In this document: piece by piece, positions 1 to 5,543 of the stretch
How positions within the stretch are numbered: the stretch's first letter is position 1
Layout: each line of letters opens with the position of its first letter
DNA from: Acidobacteriota bacterium
GTDB taxonomy: Bacteria; Acidobacteriota; Thermoanaerobaculia; Gp7-AA8
DNA length: 5,543 nt
Direction of reading: 5' to 3'
Assembly: GCA_003222375.1 (NCBI GenBank)
Contig: QHVX01000280.1
Span: 1 to 5,543, forward strand
Position numbers and translations under genes: made by a program
Notes under the pieces: generated by a model
Seen by the model: only the letters and a program-made list of their open reading frames with translations
What the model was told of the DNA's origin: nothing
Databases searched by the model: none

Positions 1-409
1 ATCTGATCGCTCGCGCCGATGATTTGAAGCTGTCCCGTCCCCGCCGACTGCAGCAGCGTTCGCACGATGTCGTCGATCGCCACGACCTGCGCCGGCTGAA
101 TGACAATCCTGACCGCCGCGAAGTTCGTGCGACCGTCGCCGCCGGTCGGGGTGAAGACAGCGGTCACTTGCGCGGACGACGCGCCGCGATTGAACAGTCG
201 CACATCGGTGATGAATGTCGTCCCATTCGCTCCCGGTGCGTGCGCCACGGCCGCGATGAATTTCTGCTGGTTTGCCGAGGCTGCCGGCCGCACGGTGAGC
301 GGCACATCGCCCGCGAACTGGATGACGAGCGACCACGATGTCAGCGTCACCGGCGCAGTCGAGATGACCGACAGCGTCCACATACCGGCTGCCGATCGCC
401 CGCGGAAAC
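1..409 (-). pseudogene. C-terminal fragment of the protease, out of frame after the duplication; runs off the window
   Basis: In the frame whose codons include bases 320-318, copy 1 of the repeat again encodes FRGRSAAGMWTLSV and LTSWSLVI, and the reading then continues without a stop for about 106 residues to the left edge. Recognisable stretches are AAVAHAPGANGTTFITDVRL, VTAVFTPTGGDGRTNF and IQPAQVVAIDDIVRTL. This is a beta-rich pattern ('a-H-x-x-G-x-x-G-T-x-F-x-x-D-v-x-L-x-N', then 'F-T-P', then 'I-x-P-x-x-x-x-x-x-D-D-x-v') that I associate from memory with C-terminal adhesion or sorting-type domains of secreted proteases in Acidobacteriota-like genomes; I cannot name the family with certainty. 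The fragment has no start of its own with ribosome-binding context and is best taken as the natural C-terminus of the protease. It continues beyond the window. Confidence 0.65.
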
Positions 410-498
410 AATGACGAGCGACCACGATGTCAGCGTCACCGGCGCAGTCGAGATGACCGACAGCGTCCACATACCGGCTGCCGATCGCCCGCGGAAAC
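322..498. repeat. 88-bp perfect tandem duplication with one extra base between copies
   Basis: Bases 322-409 and 411-498 are identical over 88 bp by direct comparison, separated by a single A at 410, giving a period of 89. The bases next to the copies differ (G at 321 against A at 410; A at 410 against T at 499), so the A is either an untemplated insertion or a point change in an exact 89-bp duplication. The unit lies inside the P-domain coding sequence of the protease and encodes its closing strands. Because 89 is not a multiple of three, the second copy is read out of frame and stops at 347-349. AACTG occurs just outside the left copy (316-320) and across the end of the right copy (496-500), a possible microhomology. 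Only two copies exist, so this is not a CRISPR or a satellite. Confidence 0.95.
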
Positions 499-1684
499 TG
501 TCGAGCGACTGCAGCTTCGCACGCGTGCCGTCAGGTCCGATCAGCGTGATCTGCGCGTCGCCGGCAACGGCTACATTCACATTCAAGTTCTGGATCGCGC
601 GCGAATCCGTGATGGCGATCGTTGACGCGATGTTCGTTCCTGTCACGCCATGCTCGGGGCTCTGAAAGAACGTGAGCTCGCCGCGTGGTGCCGATGTGCA
701 ATCGACAGAACTCAGAATTCCGCGCGCGGTCATGGCGCTGCAGATGACGCCCGAATTCGCACCGCCGTTCAGAGCGCCGTCGGCCGCCAGAAGCTTTTGC
801 GCCATCAATGTGAAGGTCGGGCCGATGGGAGCTCCGAATGTGCCTTCCAGCACGAGCGTGTCGGCCGTCCGCTTTCCGACCTTCATGAAAATCTCGCGAA
901 GGGCCGAAGACCAGATCTCGCCGTTCTTGTGTTCGGTGCCGGGCGTATCGCTGACGATGAAATTCGCCATCGTTTTCGTACCGTCGACGCGACGCAGGCA
1001 ATCGGCGCCGCTCGGATAGCCGCACGCCTGCGATGCGTCATCCAGCCAGCAGCGTGCATCCCAATCGCCGATGCAGAACGGGTCGCGGCCCGACACGATG
1101 GTCTGTTCGTAGGTCGACGAAAAGGACCAGTAATCGCCGAAGCCTTCGCCCAACGCGCGCGATTCGCTCGACGAAGACCCGCCGAACGCACCGGGAGCGA
1201 TCGACTCCTGAATCGCGTGACCGAATTCGTGAAGCATGATGTCAGGATCTTCGGCGTCGTCCGTCCCGCCATCGCCGAAGAAAAGCGCGCCGGTCCCCGG
1301 CGTATCCGTTACGAAGAATGAATTGTCGGTGCCGTTCGCCGCGTGCGGATCGACCGGAATCGCATAGCCGACGATACGTCGCGCGCCGGTGTACCCGAGC
1401 GATTGCAGATAGCGCTGCGATCGATCGATGTGAAAGTACGTGTTGACCTCTTCGAACTGCGGCTGGCTGCGATCGAACATCAACGATTGCGATGCATCCG
1501 CGTGAGCTGTTCTCGGCAACTGCGTGTCAACGATTTGGACGTTGGGTCCAGCAAGGGGGCCCGATGCTGGTAGATCGAGAAGCTCGACGGTCGAATAAGC
1601 AGCATCAGGAACCGCAGACGCCGCGTCAGCCTGGTCTTGCAGGTCGGGACGATTGAGCTTCGCGACAGGATTCGGATCAAACAC
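347..1684 (-). CDS. Catalytic fragment of M36-like metalloprotease with P-domain
   Basis: This 445-codon frame holds the enzyme core. Residues 152-156 read HEFGH (bases 1217-1231), the HExxH zinc site, and ALGEGFGDYW at 177-186 supplies the likely third zinc ligand Glu180, as in M36 fungalysin-like enzymes. Residues about 340-425 form a P-domain: LIGPDGTRAKL at 381-391, FRGRSAAGMWTLSV at 397-410 and LTSWSLVI at 418-425. The last 20 residues are Arg/Cys-rich nonsense read from the duplicated 88-bp segment in the wrong frame. The GTG at 1684 is not the natural start: the same frame stays open upstream to a TAG at 1814-1816, and the extension contains HQPYANYYDAATG and DALFWTAQGR, the usual lead into a mature M4/M36 protease. 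That extension has no start codon, so it must have been joined to the FTP fragment in another frame. As it stands the fragment lacks export and propeptide sequence. Confidence 0.7.
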   Translation of the reverse strand: MFDPNPVAKLNRPDLQDQADAASAVPDAAYSTVELLDLPASGPLAGPNVQIVDTQLPRTAHADASQSLMFDRSQPQFEEVNTYFHIDRSQRYLQSLGYTGARRIVGYAIPVDPHAANGTDNSFFVTDTPGTGALFFGDGGTDDAEDPDIMLHEFGHAIQESIAPGAFGGSSSSESRALGEGFGDYWSFSSTYEQTIVSGRDPFCIGDWDARCWLDDASQACGYPSGADCLRRVDGTKTMANFIVSDTPGTEHKNGEIWSSALREIFMKVGKRTADTLVLEGTFGAPIGPTFTLMAQKLLAADGALNGGANSGVICSAMTARGILSSVDCTSAPRGELTFFQSPEHGVTGTNIASTIAITDSRAIQNLNVNVAVAGDAQITLIGPDGTRAKLQSLDSFRGRSAAGMWTLSVISTAPVTLTSWSLVIVSAGDRQPVCGRCRSSRLRR

Positions 1685-2009
1685 GCGGCCCTGAGCAGTC
1701 CAGAAAAGAGCGTCGGAGCGAATCAGCGCGCCGGTGGCGGCATCGTAATAGTTCGCATACGGTTGATGCGGCTCCGCCGAGTGGAGCGCCCGGCTGAAGC
1801 CGGTGCTCCATCGCTATCAGTGGCGCGCGAGCAAGATGGTCCTGCGTCCGACGCTTTCCGTCGCGTGTCATTGTCTCCACGCGTTCTCCCCCGACGACGC
1901 GAAGCCCATTCAGATACTGCTGATAGTGGATGTGTGTTCCGGTGAGCGACTCGCGGGTGTAATCGATCTGCAGGTCAGCAGCGAGAAGGAGGAGGAGTGC
2001 GGCGACCAT
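1677..2009 (-). CDS. N-terminal fragment of the metalloprotease: signal-like segment and FTP propeptide
   Basis: This 110-codon frame starts at ATG (2009-2007). Residues 2-11 are almost all Ala, Val and Leu, like a short signal-peptide core, though the usual basic N-region is missing. Residues about 24-42 (GTHIHYQQYLNGLRVVGGE) match the FTP propeptide pattern in which a 'G-T-H-x-x-x-Q-Q' strand leads to 'G-x-x-V-x-G-G'; this domain inhibits and helps fold thermolysin- and fungalysin-type proteases. Residues up to about 65 still look like real protein; beyond roughly residue 75 the frame becomes Arg/Cys-rich and is probably a shadow of the catalytic frame. No ATG, GTG or TTG lies in frame between the start and the upstream stop (shared with the kinase stop at 2052-2054), so the ATG is the only ordinary start. 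I see no clear Shine-Dalgarno; translation may depend on the kinase gene just upstream. Confidence 0.6.
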   Translation of the reverse strand: MVAALLLLLAADLQIDYTRESLTGTHIHYQQYLNGLRVVGGERVETMTRDGKRRTQDHLARAPLIAMEHRLQPGAPLGGAASTVCELLRCRHRRADSLRRSFLDCSGPRV

Positions 2010-2051
2010 GCGATCGGCCGCAACAACGAAGCTCGCGCTGCGATTATTCGA

Positions 2052-4385
2052 TTACTGCGTGACCGCTTGAACTGCTTCCCGGCGCGGCCGCGCAGCGTCG
2101 ATGACTGGAACGGCCGCAGAAGGCAGCGAGAAATAGAACGTGGTCCCCGAACCTTCCTTGCTGTCGACCCAGATCGATCCTCCGTGGCGATCGACGATCT
2201 GCTTGGTGATGTACAGACCGAGTCCGAGTCCACCGTAGTTCGTCGAAGAGACCTGACGGCCGCGATGGAACCGCTCGAAGACCTGATTCAGCTCGTCGTT
2301 CGGAATGCCGATGCCGCGATCGCACACGGAAGTCACGACGTGATCGCCTTTGTCGACGACGTCGACGAAGATCTCGCTTCCCTCCGGCGAATACTTGACT
2401 GCATTTTCGAGAAGATTGCCGACCACCTGCTCGAGCCGGTCGCGATCGCCGACGACGACCGGATCGGTGTCGGGGACATTGAGATGAAAGCGACGGTCGC
2501 TGACCGAGGTGTGATGGTGATGCACGAGATCGCGCACGAACGGAAGCCACCGTAGCGGCTCGTGAGGAATCTCGAGACGGCCGGTCTCGATGCGTGACAC
2601 ATCGAGCAACTCCAGGATCAAGCGCGACATCCGATCGATCTGATCCAGTGCGATATCCAAATACTCCTCGGACGTCGCGAGATCCTGCTCGCGGATGAGC
2701 GTCTTGGCGAGTTGCGTGTAGCCCTTGATCGAAGTCACCGGTGTGCGCAATTCGTGCGAGGCGATGGAGAGGAATTCGTCCTTCAGGCGCGAGAGGTCTT
2801 CCACTTTTCGGCGGGCCTCGACCTGTTCGGTGTACAGCTTCGCGTTCTCGGCTGCCAGGGCGGCGCGTTCCGCCAACTGCTCCGCCAGCGGAAGTTTGTC
2901 GTCTGTCATGCGCCGCTCGGGATCGTTGGCCGCGATCACGAGCGCGCCTAACATCTGGCGGCGCGTGCGGAGCGGAAGGATGAGCAGCGATGCCAGCTGC
3001 ATCGTCGGTGCGTGATACGACGTCACGTTCTCTTGTGTACTTACGCCCGTGGAGGCGCTGCCCAGGTTGGAGATCATCGCCGGATATCCGGTGCTGACGA
3101 CCTGTCCGATGATTCCTTCGCCGACCACCAGGGGCTGGCGGTAGATGTACGACCAGGCAAGGCCGAGCGAGGCCATGTCGCGGTGATAGATCGACGCGAC
3201 GCGCATCTCGTTCGAATCGGGAGTCTTCAGGATGACCGCCGACCAGTCGCCGAGGACCTCTGCGACGCGTTCGGCGATCGCCTGCGTGACCCAGACCGGC
3301 TCGATGTTGCTCGAGAAAAACGCGCCGGCATCCGCCAGGATCTGCGCGCGTTCGGCCTGAAGCTGGAGCTCCTCCTCCAGGCGCTGACGCTCGGTGATGT
3401 CGCGGAACGTGACAATCGCGCCGGTGATCCGTCGACCTTCCTTGAGCGGCGTAGCGTTGACCGAGATCGCGATCTTCTTTTCGTCACGCGCGATCATCAT
3501 CGTGACGTCCATGATCGGCTTGCCGGTCGCTAGCGCCTGCGAGATCGGAAGCTCCCTGGCGTCGACGTCGCCGCCGTCTTCCTTGCGCAGGCTGTAGACC
3601 TCCCCGAATTGCGTGATCGGGACGCCGACCTGCGATTGCCCGAGGAGGCGCTCACCCGCCGGATTGATGTAGACCGACTTTCCTTCTCGATCGACGACCA
3701 TGACCCCGTCGGACATCCCCGCGATCATCGCCTCCGTGCGACGCACTTCGCGATTAATCGACTGCCGCAGCGACTGCTCGATGCGCCACACCGTGTAGCC
3801 GCCCAGAGCCACGATGACGATGCTCACGACCACCATCACCAAGGTCAGGCCCTGGCGGAGGCTAGCGATCTGCTCGAGATCGATATCCTGTTGCCGGCGA
3901 CGCTGATCGGCCAGCGAATCGGCGAAATCAGGAGTCGATCGCTGCAGCCGCGCCGCTTCGAGCATGTATTCGTTCGCGTTGCCGAAGCGTCCCTCTCTGG
4001 CCAGTCGGATCTGTTCGTCGGTGAGGCCTTTGATATCGGCGAATTGCTTCCCGATTTTCGAGACGACCTGTGTTTCCTGTGGTGACGATGCCAGTTGATT
4101 CGTTTTCACAGACTGCCGCTGGAAGTCCCGCACCGCGTCGTCGTACTGCTGCAGGAATTGCGTTTGCTGGGTAAGCAGGTATCCGCGGGAGGCTCCGAGG
4201 AGCGCGCGCACGTCATCGTTCATCGCCTGAACCGCGTCGAGCAACGGCTCCGAGCCGTGCACGATCCGCGATTCCTGACGACGCCCGATCTGAAGGACCG
4301 TGACAGTCAGACCCAAGCCGATCGCCACCAGGAGCGTCAGCACGGTAAAAGCTCCCCAAAGCGTATGGCGGATTGTCGAATCCAT
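2052..4385 (-). CDS. Membrane sensor histidine kinase, CHASE3-PAS-GAF-HisKA-HATPase
   Basis: A complete 777-residue hybrid-free sensor kinase. It should sense an external cue, autophosphorylate on histidine and pass the phosphate to a response regulator. Membrane segments lie at about 10-33 and 179-200, bracketing a periplasmic helical region (about 36-175) with the CHASE3-like SRGYLLTQQTQFLQQYDDAV at 66-85. A PAS domain (about 213-335) ends in TFRDITERQRLEEEL; a GAF domain spans about 350-505 with GEGIIGQVV at 422-430. A short coiled linker leads to HisKA, with phospho-acceptor His544 in SHELRTPV. The ATPase domain has an N-box at 657-664 (NLLENAVK), G1 DRGIGI at 689-694, F-box ERFHRG at 704-709 and G2 GLGLGLYIT at 719-727, so it looks catalytically intact. 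There is no receiver domain and no regulator gene in the window. ATG 4385 is the only start before an in-frame stop at 4407-4409. No strong ribosome site is visible. The protease follows after 42 bp. Confidence 0.93.
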   Translation of the reverse strand: MDSTIRHTLWGAFTVLTLLVAIGLGLTVTVLQIGRRQESRIVHGSEPLLDAVQAMNDDVRALLGASRGYLLTQQTQFLQQYDDAVRDFQRQSVKTNQLASSPQETQVVSKIGKQFADIKGLTDEQIRLAREGRFGNANEYMLEAARLQRSTPDFADSLADQRRRQQDIDLEQIASLRQGLTLVMVVVSIVIVALGGYTVWRIEQSLRQSINREVRRTEAMIAGMSDGVMVVDREGKSVYINPAGERLLGQSQVGVPITQFGEVYSLRKEDGGDVDARELPISQALATGKPIMDVTMMIARDEKKIAISVNATPLKEGRRITGAIVTFRDITERQRLEEELQLQAERAQILADAGAFFSSNIEPVWVTQAIAERVAEVLGDWSAVILKTPDSNEMRVASIYHRDMASLGLAWSYIYRQPLVVGEGIIGQVVSTGYPAMISNLGSASTGVSTQENVTSYHAPTMQLASLLILPLRTRRQMLGALVIAANDPERRMTDDKLPLAEQLAERAALAAENAKLYTEQVEARRKVEDLSRLKDEFLSIASHELRTPVTSIKGYTQLAKTLIREQDLATSEEYLDIALDQIDRMSRLILELLDVSRIETGRLEIPHEPLRWLPFVRDLVHHHHTSVSDRRFHLNVPDTDPVVVGDRDRLEQVVGNLLENAVKYSPEGSEIFVDVVDKGDHVVTSVCDRGIGIPNDELNQVFERFHRGRQVSSTNYGGLGLGLYITKQIVDRHGGSIWVDSKEGSGTTFYFSLPSAAVPVIDAARPRREAVQAVTQ

Positions 4386-4421
4386 CGCTGTTAGCCGATC
4401 GCGGTCTCATGCAAAAGCAAA

Positions 4422-4436
4422 GCCGTCAGGGACGGC
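4422..4436. other. Short perfect inverted repeat in the divergent promoter region
   Basis: GCCGTC AGG GACGGC is a perfect 6-bp inverted repeat around a 3-base centre. It is not followed by a T-run on either strand, so it is not a typical intrinsic terminator. It could be an operator half-site pair or a hairpin in the ku leader about 95 bp before the ku start, but a 6-bp palindrome in GC-rich DNA can occur by chance. Confidence 0.35.
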
Positions 4437-4517
4437 GGACCGATCTGTTCAACTCATGGTCAGTCATGGAGTTGCGGTACAGAAGGCGTGGAATGCCGAA
4501 TGCAACTGAACGACGCC

Positions 4518-4523
4518 AGGAGG
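4518..4523 (+). promoter_or_regulatory. Shine-Dalgarno of ku
   Basis: AGGAGG, a full consensus ribosome-binding site, sits 6 bases before ATG 4530-4532. It decides the ku start: in-frame upstream GTG (4488) and ATG (4500) codons have no such site, and the protein family begins close to the residues after 4530. Confidence 0.9.
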
Positions 4524-4529
4524 CTCACG

Positions 4530-5405
4530 ATGGCACTCAGACCGTTGCGGAATGCGACGATTACCTTCGGTCTCGTCTCGATTCCGGTGCGTTTTTACTC
4601 GGCGACGAAGTCCGAGGACATCCATTTCAACCTATTGCATGAGAGCTGCGGCACCCGCGTGAACCGCAAGTGGTGGTGCCCGTACCACGAAAAAATCGTC
4701 TCGTCGGACGAGCTCGTACGCGGATATGCGGTGTCGAAAAACAAGTACGTGACGTTCACCGACGAGGAAATCGAGGCGCTGGAGACGGACGACAATCGCG
4801 CACTCGACATCACGGAATTCGTCGATCTGTCGCAGATCGATCCCGTCTTCTACGAGAAAGCTTATTACCTCGGTCCCGCGCCGGGTGGCGGGAAGACGTA
4901 CAACCTGCTGGCGACCGCGATGAAAGATCAGAACAAGGTCGCGGTCGCACGGATGGTCGCCGGCGGAAAAGAAAATATCGTCGTGGTGCGTCCGTTCGAA
5001 GAGGGTCTGATCCTCCACACAATGTACTATGCCGATGAGGTCCGCGACTTCACGGCGATCGATCTCGAACGCGGGCAAGTGAAAGAAAAAGAAGTGAAGC
5101 TCGCCGAGATGCTCATCAACGAATTGACCGAGAAAAAATTCGATCCGCTGCAATACAAGGACGAGTATCGCGAACGGCTGATGGACCGCATCCACGCCAA
5201 AGCGCAGGGCAAGACCATCGTGGCCGAAGAGCGCGAAGAGGAAAAGCCGGGCGAAGTCATCGACATCATGGAAGCTCTGCGGCGGAGCCTCGAAGGCGGT
5301 CGCGCGGCAGCACCGCGTGGTCGAACTCGCGCTTCGGCCAAGCGAGCGCCGGCGGCGGCGCGAAAAACGCGCGAGGTCGCGTCACGAAAGCGAAAAGCCT
5401 CGTAG
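4530..5405 (+). CDS. ku: Bacterial Ku, DNA double-strand end-binding protein of NHEJ
   Basis: The product (291 residues from ATG 4530) is a homodimeric ring protein that threads onto broken DNA ends and recruits LigD for end joining. The N-terminus RNATITFGLVSIPVRFYSAT matches the Ku start 'x-I-x-F-G-L-V-x-I-P-V-k-x-y-x-A'. Further family landmarks are FNLLHESCGTRVNRKWWC at 33-50, ITEFVDLSQIDPVFYEKAYY at 94-113, and LHTMYYADEVRD at 162-173. The core fold ends near residue 200, followed by the helical LigD-interaction region (KFDPLQYKDEYRERLMDRI at 203-221) and a basic Lys/Arg/Ala tail from about 257 that probably binds DNA, as in other Ku proteins with extended C-termini. Length is normal for the family. 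The site usually written C-x2-C after the first Cys pair reads C-x2-H here (CPYH). ligD starts 3 bp after the stop. Confidence 0.96.
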   Translation: MALRPLRNATITFGLVSIPVRFYSATKSEDIHFNLLHESCGTRVNRKWWCPYHEKIVSSDELVRGYAVSKNKYVTFTDEEIEALETDDNRALDITEFVDLSQIDPVFYEKAYYLGPAPGGGKTYNLLATAMKDQNKVAVARMVAGGKENIVVVRPFEEGLILHTMYYADEVRDFTAIDLERGQVKEKEVKLAEMLINELTEKKFDPLQYKDEYRERLMDRIHAKAQGKTIVAEEREEEKPGEVIDIMEALRRSLEGGRAAAPRGRTRASAKRAPAAARKTREVASRKRKAS

Positions 5406-5408
5406 CGC

Positions 5409-5543
5409 ATGCCTGATCCTCTGAAAAAGTACCGCCAGATGCGCGACTTCGGCGAGACGCCGGAGCCCGCGGGCGGAAAACCGAAGAAAACGAAGCTGCC
5501 CATCTTCGTGATTCAGAAGCATCAGGCTTCCCGTCTCCATTAC
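5409..5543 (+). CDS. ligD: LigD N-terminus (3'-phosphoesterase region), cut by the window edge
   Basis: Forty-five codons are visible from ATG 5409, open to the window end. The opening LKKYRQMRDFGETPEPAG matches the usual LigD start 'L-x-x-Y-x-x-K-R-D-F-x-x-T-x-E-P', and FVIQKHQASRLHY is the start of the 3'-phosphoesterase (PE) domain, normally continuing D-F-R-L-E. LigD proteins carry PE, ATP-dependent ligase and often primase-polymerase domains, which trim, fill and seal ends held by Ku. Only the first domain can be seen, so this could also be a stand-alone PE protein; placement directly after ku favours full LigD. The start is 3 bp after the ku stop with no good Shine-Dalgarno of its own, suggesting translational coupling. 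Confidence 0.88.
   Translation, partial: MPDPLKKYRQMRDFGETPEPAGGKPKKTKLPIFVIQKHQASRLHY

Larger units (their letters stand above)
1..2009 (-). pseudogene. Secreted M36-like zinc metalloprotease, split by two frame disruptions and cut by the window edge
   Basis: Read together, three minus-strand segments make one protease precursor: a short hydrophobic N-terminus and FTP (fungalysin/thermolysin propeptide) region (2009 to about 1800), an M36-like catalytic domain with HEFGH and a downstream GEGFGD motif, a P-domain (proprotein convertase type), and a C-terminal beta-rich region that runs off at base 1. The family makes zymogens that are exported, self-process and degrade extracellular protein. 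Seen directly: the first and second segments lie in different frames, and an 88-bp tandem duplication at 322-498 throws the reading out of frame again, ending in TGA at 347-349. If the duplication is collapsed, the reading continues with no stop to base 1. Whether this is a true pseudogene or a pair of sequence errors cannot be decided here. The gene lies 42 bp after the sensor kinase stop on the same strand. Confidence 0.75.
4386..4529. promoter_or_regulatory. Divergent intergenic region between the kinase and ku
   Basis: This 144-bp gap separates genes facing opposite ways and should hold the promoters for both the kinase (with the protease) and the ku-ligD pair. I could not find a convincing -35/-10 pair on either strand; TTGCGG at 4472-4477 lacks a matching -10 element. 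A close direct repeat TCATGG (4454-4459 and 4464-4469, one helical turn apart) and the hairpin at 4422-4436 are the only local structures visible. No small gene is evident. Confidence 0.5.

Noticed and set aside
322..498. CRISPR-like or regulatory repeat array
   Set aside because: Only two copies, 88 bp each, one base apart, no spacers, and the unit encodes part of a P-domain.
24..665. Long plus-strand open frame across the left end
   Set aside because: Arg/His-rich product with an internal repeat caused only by the tandem duplication; it is the antisense of the protease coding sequence.
2010..2051. Terminator or promoter between kinase and protease
   Set aside because: No stable hairpin with a T-run and no convincing promoter elements in the 42 bases.
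1803..2555. 250-codon plus-strand open frame
   Set aside because: Antisense to both the protease start and the kinase ATPase domain, whose motifs are unmistakable on the minus strand; typical GC-rich shadow frame.
3012..4394. Several plus-strand open frames opposite the kinase
   Set aside because: No recognisable motifs, Asp/Arg-rich composition, and full overlap with an intact kinase gene.
4488..4529. Earlier ku starts (GTG 4488, ATG 4500)
   Set aside because: The perfect AGGAGG at 4518-4523 is correctly spaced for ATG 4530, and the added residues are not Ku-like.
4632..5195. 187-codon minus-strand open frame
   Set aside because: Antisense shadow of ku; Phe/His/Asp-rich with no domain pattern.
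1..5543. tRNA, rRNA, insertion sequence or phage genes
   Set aside because: No cloverleaf-like or rRNA-like stretch, no transposase motif and no terminal inverted repeats noticed on reading both strands.

Overview
The window is GC-rich bacterial DNA (roughly 60% G+C by eye) with densely packed genes. An FTP/M36-type secreted metalloprotease with a P-domain and a filamin-like tail, a large CHASE3-PAS-GAF sensor kinase and a Ku-LigD repair pair suggest a free-living, probably soil-type bacterium. The protease style resembles Acidobacteriota, but that is a guess from memory; no marker gene is present.

Layout. Bases 1-2009 (minus strand) hold one secreted zinc metalloprotease gene in three pieces: an N-terminal FTP propeptide in one frame, the catalytic M36 domain plus P-domain in a second, and a C-terminal domain that runs off the left edge. 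Two lesions separate the pieces: a frame change near 1790-1815, and an 88-bp perfect tandem duplication (322-409 and 411-498, period 89) that shifts frame and brings in an early stop. Bases 2052-4385 (minus) encode a 777-residue membrane histidine kinase just upstream of the protease, with 42 bp between them, so the two are probably co-transcribed. Bases 4386-4529 are a divergent intergenic region containing a short perfect hairpin and a strong Shine-Dalgarno. Bases 4530-5405 (plus) encode the DNA end-binding protein Ku, followed after 3 bp by the start of ligD (5409 to the window end).

How the genes work together. Ku and LigD form the classical two-component bacterial non-homologous end-joining system: Ku binds double-strand ends and recruits LigD, which trims, fills and seals them. 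The kinase has no response regulator in the window; its position suggests it may share a transcript with the protease, but nothing links it functionally to repair. The most notable point is the broken protease. Its hidden reading frames are well conserved in character, so the lesions are either very recent mutations or sequence/assembly errors. I found no CRISPR array, RNA gene, transposon or clearly novel system.
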